From NCBI GenBank assembly GCA_028551475.1, contig CM052358.1, positions 27,678,853-27,742,852 on the forward strand: DNA of 64,000 bases, written 5' to 3'. Both the position numbers and the translations under genes were made by a program. Below the pieces are notes generated by a model. The model was not told the DNA's origin and did not search any database. It worked only from the letters and a program-made list of their open reading frames with translations. Below are positions 58,035 to 64,000 of this stretch, one piece after another. Source of the DNA: Casuarina equisetifolia (taxonomy: Eukaryota; Streptophyta; Magnoliopsida; Fagales; Casuarinaceae). Position 1 is the stretch's first letter; every line of letters starts with the position of its first letter.

Positions 58035-59894
58035 AATTAAGATTTTCTTTTGGTCGAAATATAAGTTACATTAATAAAATATAATATACAAAAGCATAAG
58101 TGTTCGGTGAAATCTAAATGCAAGTGAACATGTCGAACAAGTAATATAATGATAAGAAAGATATCGTCCCACAGAGATTGGTGATTACTAGACCAACTAA
58201 TTACTAACGGTGAATAACTCCTAGAATTTATCTAGCAAACCAAATTGATGGATGATAGATTAACTAACTAAGTCTAAGAAAACTTAATAAAAGAAATATG
58301 TTAGAGCATATGACTTCACCATAATTACTAGGTACTAATATTGATTATTTATGCTTGTAAGAGAAATAATATCTATGTGATGGCGGAACTTCCTAATTTA
58401 TTCACTATCCTATGTCTAGGTATAACAAACCTACTTAGTTTATTAATTCACTATATCTCTATATGTGAATTGAAACAAACCAAATGCATTAGGATCTATG
58501 AATATTCCTAGTTTACACCAAAAGCCACACAAATAACATGGTATATGTCTATCCATATTTAATTTATGGTTACATATTACAAGAAGCAACTGCATATCAT
58601 CTCCTGTCGGTCTCAAACATGCAAATCAGATCATTCAAGTGGTAGCTAATCACTTAAAAGCATTAAACACAGTAATATGTAACTTCACATAAACAAAATA
58701 TCTTGCAGAACATAATAATCATAAGATTCATATCATCATAATTAGGTTACATCGTAGCTCTAACAAAAATAAACTAAAACATAAAGAAATAATGAGGAAG
58801 ACTAATAATAAGAAATAAAGAAGGCATCTTGAATCCAAGAACAAGAAGTCTGTCACCCTTTTTGTCTTCTCTTCAAGAAAACCTTGAATTCTTGGCCTCT
58901 TTCTTGAGTTGTGCTCAATTTCCTCCTCTCTTTCTTTTGCCTCTTCTCTTCTCTTAATTAGGGTTTAGGTTTAGACTTATCTCCTATCCTAGTAGAATTA
59001 GGTTTTAGAGACCTAAAACAATTGGGTTTTAGAAACCTAAAATAATTGAGTTTTAGAGACCTAAAACAATTGGGTTTTAAACTCCTAAATTAATTGAGAC
59101 TTGAATTCCTAACATAACTGGGTTTTCTATAACAATAGAAAATCCAATAACAATAGAAAATCTAATAACAATTATCCAAAGCCCAAGCCCATCTTGACTT
59201 TCTTGATCTTGATATTACAATTTTGCCACACAATAAGCATCAGGTTCTCCATGTTTATCCCTTTTCTCCTTGTGCTACAAAAACAAGACAAATTCAAATA
59301 AATAAGAGGAGTTCAAATATTTTCTCATAAACATTGTATTATTTATTGCCTAAAAAATAGGTAAAATAACTCTATAAAAATAGAGTTATCAATAAGAGCA
59401 TACTCCAGTATTGCAACAATTTCCATAAGACTGAGAGTAAATGAAAATAAAGGTTGGAAGTCTCTAAATTTCACTCAAAATGACATTTCTTTATGAGAGT
59501 TTAATATTGTGAGGCAAAGAATTTCTCTCTCGTATAATTTTTCTTACTTTAGCCAACAAGATTGGAATGTCAACTATTTTATTATGAAACCTTTTTCGAT
59601 TTTGTTTGGCCCATAAGCAATAAATGATATTTTAAGAAGTTTTACAGCCAAATTTTCATCTTTAGATGCTTTGATCATCCATTGTAATTCTTCATTTCAC
59701 CTTCTAATATGACATCAAATTCCATTTTGAGTAAGGATATTCTTCCAAATCAACATTGTGCATGGACATTAAAAAAAAAAGATGACTTATATTTTCTATT
59801 TGAGACTAACAAAAGTCACAATATAGGTTAATTGTAGGAAGCCATTGTACCATTTTTTGTGCCGTAGAAACTTGATTATGATAAACTAGCCATC
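58035..59894 (-). mobile_element. LINE, minus strand, split by an inverted solo LTR
   Basis: 58035-58100 and 59392-59894 join to one LINE 3' region in reverse (ATAAGTTACATTAATAAAAT..., then AGCATACTCCAGTATTGC, GGTTGGAAGTCTCTAAATTT and TTGGAATGTCAACTATTTTA). It is cut again at 59894/59895 by the Gypsy element. Old and inactive. Confidence 0.75.
58101..59391 (-). mobile_element. Inverted solo LTR, Gypsy family
   Basis: 1291 bp, starting TGTTCGGTGAAATC and ending AATAGAGTTATCA, the reverse of the LTR at 23883-25182. ATAAG flanks it at 58096-58100 and 59392-59396, a perfect 5-bp target duplication. TG...CA ends are intact, so it is younger or better kept than the copy at 23.9 kb. Confidence 0.9.
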
Positions 59895-61167
59895 TGATAA
59901 CTCTATTTTTATAGAGTTATTTTACCTATTTTAGGCAATAAATAACTTTAATAATTGTGAGAAAACATTTAAATTCCTCTTTATTTACCTAATTTATCTT
60001 GTTTATGTAGCACAAGGAGGCAAGGAGAAAAGGGATGAACATGGAGAGCCTGATGCTTATTGTGTGACAAAATCGTAATATCAAGATCAAGAGAGTCAAG
60101 ATGGGCTTGGGCTTTGAATGATTGTTATTAGATTTTATTGTTATTGGGTTTTCTAAATAATTAGAAAACCTAATCATATTAGGAGTTCAAAGCCTAATTA
60201 AATTAGGAGTTCAAAACCTAATTAAATTAAGAGTTCAAAACCCAATTGTTTTAGATCTCTAAAACCCAATTCTACTAGGATAAGAGTAGGTCTAAACCTA
60301 AACCCTATTTAAGAGAAGAGAAGAGGCAAAAGAAGGGGAGGAGGAAATTGAGCATAACTCAAGAAAGAGGCTAAGAATTCAAGGTTTTCTTGAAAAGAAG
60401 ACAAAAAAAGGTGACATACTTCTTGTTCTTGGATTCAAGATACCTTCTTTATTTCTTATTACTATTCTTCCTCATTATTTTTTTATGTTTCAGTTTATTT
60501 TTGTTAGGGCTATGATGTAACCTAATTATGATGGTATAAATCTTATGATTATTATGTTTTGCAAGATATTTTGTTTATGTGAAGTTACATATTACTGTGT
60601 TTAATGCTTTTAAGTGATTAGCTACCACTTGAATGATATGATTTGCATGTTTGAGACCGAAAGGAGATGATATGCAGTTGCTTCTTGTAATATGTAACCA
60701 TAAATTAAATATGGATAGACATATACCATATTATTTGTGTAGCTTTTGGTGTAAACTGGGAATGTTCATAGATCCTAATGCATTTGGTTTGTTTCAATTC
60801 ACATATAGAGATATAGTGAATTAATGAACTAAGTAGGTTTGCTATACCTAGACAAAGGATAATAAATAAATTAGGAAGTTTCGTTATCACATAGATATTA
60901 TCCATCTTGCAAGCATAAATAATCAATATTAATACCTAGTAATTATGGTGAAATCATATGCTCTAACATATTTCTTGTATTTAGTTTTCTTAGATTTAGT
61001 TAGTTAGTCTATCATCTATCAATTTGATTTGCTAGATAAATTCTAGAAGTTGTTCACTGTTAGTAATTAATTGGTTTAGTGATCACCAATCTCTATGGAA
61101 CGATATCTTTTTTATCATTATATTACTTGTTTGACATATTCACTTGAATTTAGAATTTCACCTAACA
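59895..61167 (+). mobile_element. 5' LTR of a Ty3/Gypsy element running off the window
   Basis: 1273 bp from TGATAACTCT to TTTCACCTAACA. Same family as the two solo LTRs. A TATA-like CTATTTAAGAG lies near 60306. It is followed directly by a primer-binding site, gag and 3' internal sequence. The 3' LTR must lie beyond 64000. The last bases before it are CCATC, the expected target duplication. Confidence 0.9.
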
Positions 61168-61173
61168 AGTTTT

Positions 61174-61191
61174 TTAGTGCCGTTGCTGGGG
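61174..61191 (+). other. Primer-binding site, tRNA-Asp type, mutated
   Basis: TAGTGCCGTTGCTGGGGA, six bases after the LTR, against the usual TGGCGCCGTTGCCGGGGA of plant Tat/Athila-like Gypsy elements, which pairs with the 3' end of tRNA-Asp. Three C-to-T or G-to-A type changes suggest decay through methylated-cytosine mutation. Confidence 0.75.
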
Positions 61192-61443
61192 ATTGGTTGT
61201 TTTACTACTGATTAATATTAATACCGAATGATTTCTAGGTTTAATCTAGCTTTTATTTTCTTTTAAATTTTTTTAAATAAAAATTGTTTCTTTTAATTCT
61301 TGAAATTGTTTTTTCTCTAGTTCTTAAAAAAAAAAGAAAAAAAATCATTTTTTTTGTTTTATTTTTATTTTTCTTCATTATTTTTATTTTGAAAAAAAAA
61401 ATTTCCTTGTTAAGTTGTTATTGTGAAAGATTAAGTAACAAGG

Positions 61444-62520
61444 ATGGAAACATATGATGGTACATATAGACTTTTAAAAGACTATGTTGTACCAACATTT
61501 TGGAATGCTACATCAAACATTAGGCTTGCAAATCAGGCAAATAACTTTGAGATCAAGCCTATGCTCATCAAGATGCTTCAAAACTCCATGCAATATAGTG
61601 GGCTACCAAATGAGGATCCAAAAGCTCACATTGAAACATTCCTTGAATTTTGTGACATGATTGGAGATCACGGAGTTACAGAGGATGTTATCAGGTTAAG
61701 GCTATTTCCATTTTCTCTTAGAGATATAGCTAAAAATTGGTTCTCTTCTCTTCCTGCAGGATCAATTACTATATGAGATGATTTGGCTCAAAAATTTCGT
61801 GGTAAGTTTTTTCTTTTTGCAAGATCTACTAAATTGCGTAATGATATTTTCACTTTTAAGTAGATGAATGATGAATTATTATATGAAGCTTGGGAGAGAT
61901 TTAAGGAACTTTTGAAGATATGTCCAAATCATGGATTACCCACGTGGCTACAAGTACAAACTTTTTATGATAGGTGTAGTATGAATCTTCGTTGTGTAAT
62001 TGATACAGCTGCAGGAGGGGACTTACATAGTAGAACACTAGAAGAGGCATTTAACCTCCTAGAGGAGATGACATTCAATAGCTATCAATGGTATACTGAA
62101 AGACTACCAATGCATCAAGCAAGTAGAGTCCATAAAGAAGATATATTCACCATAATGTCTGCACAATTGGAAGTGTTCAATGAGAAGATAGACAACTTAA
62201 ATACTCCAGTTGTGAGACATCAAAGTAGATCATGTGAATTTTATGGTGTAGCACATGAAAGCACAGAATGTCAAGCAGGTAACCCTTATCCTCATTATAA
62301 TAATTATGCTAATTTTGGTGGGATTCCTAACAGGTCACAAAATGATTATTACTCCAATGTATACAATTTGGGATGGCACAATCATCAAAATTTTTCATGG
62401 AGTAACCCAAACGATATGAGATTGCCACCAACATTTGAGCAAACTGAAGAGTCGAAGCCTAATTTAAAGGACATCTTCGCTAAGATGATGCAAAACAACG
62501 AAGAGAGATTCCAAAGATAA
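61444..62520 (+). pseudogene. Retrotransposon gag with two nonsense codons
   Basis: One frame from ATG 61444 to TAA 62520 with stops at 61774-61776 (TGA, probably from TGG) and 61861-61863 (TAG, probably from CAG). It matches the retrotransposon gag domain of plant Gypsy elements: FEIKPMLIKMLQNSMQYSGL, DPKAHIETFLEFCDM, LRLFPFSLRDIAKNWFSSLP, then ERFKELLKICPNHGLPTWLQ and LLEEMTFNSYQW. Near residue 260 CEFYGVAHESTEC is the remnant zinc knuckle region. Gag forms the particle in which reverse transcription takes place. It cannot give a full protein without read-through. Confidence 0.85.
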
Positions 62521-63050
62521 GAAGCTTCAATCTGAAAATTAGAGGTGCAGATGAGTTAGCTCATTAGTATGATCTCAGAGAATCAGGAGGGGTCTTTGCC
62601 TAGTGATATAGAGAAGCCTTAAAGATACCGTAGAGGCAACAACCCCAACATGTGGCAAGCAAGTAGGAGAAGTTTATGTTGACAAGGAGAGTCTCAAAGA
62701 TAATGATAAACATGCCAGCATGTAACTTAAGGAGGCACCTAGAGCAAGCTTGTTCTAGAAAATGCTATGTCTTTTATGCCTTCAGCTCCATCTCCCCACA
62801 AATTCTAGCAACATGAAAAAGATAAGCAATTTTTATAATTCCTTGATATATCTTTAAAATTGCACATTAACGCTCCTTTTGCAGATGCTCTAGTTCAATT
62901 GATCAGTTATGCAGAACTTTTGAAAGAGATACTAGAGAACAAAAGGAAGTTAGAAGTATATGTGACAGTGAGGTTAGCTGAAGAGTGTTTAACTATTCTA
63001 CAACACAAGCTGTCTCTTAAACTATTGCAGTTTCATCCTCCTTGAGCAAC
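62521..63050 (+). pseudogene. gag C-terminal and protease-junction remnant
   Basis: Broken frames continue the family: ISENQEGSLPSDIEKP (gag end), then LHINAPFADALVQLISYAEL and LKEILENKRKLE just before where the aspartic protease would start. The sequence then stops matching, and no protease, reverse transcriptase, RNase H or integrase motifs follow. Confidence 0.7.
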
Positions 63051-64000
63051 AACATCTAGGATAGTTTGGCTGAAAACTATAAAGCAAGCGTTTCTTGGGA
63101 GGCAACCCAAGCAATTTCATTTTAGTCTTTTCATTAGAAGTTTTGTCACCATTATCTCCTCAAAGCTCTATGTGGATATGACCTACAATCAAGGGAGTTT
63201 TCTCATTCCTAATTCTTCTTTATTATTGCTTTCTTTTGTTTTTGCATTGAGGACAATGCTTCATTTAAGTTTGGGGGTAGGGAAAGAACCTTTGTGCTAA
63301 ATTTGATTGAAATTTTTTTTTTATGTCATGATTACATCCCATGTTGTGAATTCTTGGTGATTCTTTGAAAGATATAAATTTTGTTCAAACCTGCAATTAT
63401 GATGTAAGTTAAGTGTGATTTTGATTATGTTGATCCACCCATTAAGCACTAAAAGTCCTTTATTTTTGAAATTATGTGTATCTCTAGAGAACATTCATGT
63501 GAAGTATGTGATTTTCTTAGATCTCACCTGAATCTTAGAATTTGTTTGATTCTCTCTTGAGGCGAAATCCTAAGCTGCATCTAATTGAGAAAATGATTTA
63601 GGCCATTCTTTGGATCGTTTGAGCCTTTCAAGCCAACCCTATTTATTTATCACCAGTCACCCCACTAAGCCTTGATTCTTATCCATTTTTTTTTAATGAC
63701 ACCCACATATATATAGCCATAAGCCTTAAACAACTTATCTTATTGTCCCATGCCCATGAACATGTTAACTTGTAGGATGGAAGTTTGTTTGAGATGAATA
63801 AAGGTTGAAAGGAAGATGGAGCATAGGAAGAAATTGATTGCAATGATTAAGTGGGGCATAGTATTTTATTTCTATCAAAAAAAAAAAAAAGAAAGGAAGT
63901 ACAACATTTGCCCAAGAATGGAATCCTCTTATCATTCTTTATCATATTTAAGTCATTCAATGTTTTGAATTAGGCCATTAAGCATAGTAATTGAAATGAT
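63051..64000 (+). mobile_element. 3' internal region of the Gypsy element, pol deleted
   Basis: GGGAGGCAACCCAAGCA near 63098 and GAGGACAATGC...AAGTTTGGGGGTAGGG near 63250-63282 are landmarks that in Athila/Tat-type elements lie after the end of pol, before the 3' LTR. They sit only about 60 nt after gag/protease-junction sequence, so some 4 kb of pol is missing. The rest (63300-64000) is non-coding internal sequence cut by the window end. The element is non-autonomous. Confidence 0.7.

Noticed and set aside
61444..62520. A host gene of unknown function
   Set aside because: It lies between a primer-binding site and retroelement 3' landmarks and matches retrotransposon gag.

Overview
This window looks like nuclear DNA of a flowering plant, probably a woody or perennial eudicot; nothing in it fixes the species. 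It is AT-rich and full of decayed LINE, SINE and Ty3/Gypsy pieces. Genes have short exons with GT-AG introns, and a small chloroplast-DNA insertion is present. No bacterial or viral gene organisation is seen. Most long open frames are accidental.

The organising feature is a repeatedly duplicated module centred on a small WRKY transcription-factor gene, always on the minus strand. Six copies of the WRKY core are found: A about 2.4-2.9 kb, B 10.3-11.2 kb, C 18.7-20.1 kb, D 27.0-28.5 kb, E 40.0-42.8 kb, F 54.9-56.5 kb. Around each lie the same flanking blocks: a 3' flank, a block with site II and W-box motifs, and upstream promoter blocks. Comparing the copies gives a three-exon gene: a 35-nt coding exon 1 (MSEASQ...), exon 2 with WRKYGQK, and exon 3 with the C-X4-C...H-X-H finger and tail. 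The phases match. Copy D is fully open (160 codons) with canonical splice sites and AATAAA signals. Copy C is open but ends soon after the finger (101 codons). A, B, E and F are broken. Orphan exon-1 copies remain at 25.7, 32.5 and 33.6 kb.

Other parts of the module are the 5' end of an unidentified minus-strand gene ('gene X', with site II and telo-box promoter elements, running off the left edge) and fragments of an RLCK-VII-type protein kinase at 6.8-7.7 and 16.3-16.5 kb. A 35-nt exon-like motif with a GTAAGA donor recurs about ten times.

Mobile DNA dates the duplications. A tRNA-like SINE sits at the same place in modules A-C, and the site is empty in D-F. A 941-bp LINE with an 18-nt target duplication sits in module E, where paralogues show the empty site. 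A 176-bp retroposon with an (AAAAAAG)n tail and a 17-nt duplication lies at 5.3 kb. Two solo LTRs of one Gypsy family have 5-bp duplications (23.9-25.2 and 58.1-59.4 kb). A third copy starts at 59.9 kb and runs off the right edge, with a tRNA-Asp-type primer site, a broken gag and no pol. A chimaeric chloroplast insertion (rpoA joined head-to-head to rpoC2) lies at 32.6-33.1 kb, and a dimeric tandem repeat of WRKY promoter DNA at 42.8-46.1 kb.

The likely live product is the WRKY factor of copy D and perhaps the short factor of copy C. The rest is the debris of a tandem gene-amplification locus. All homology statements come from reading the sequence and from family knowledge; no database search was run.
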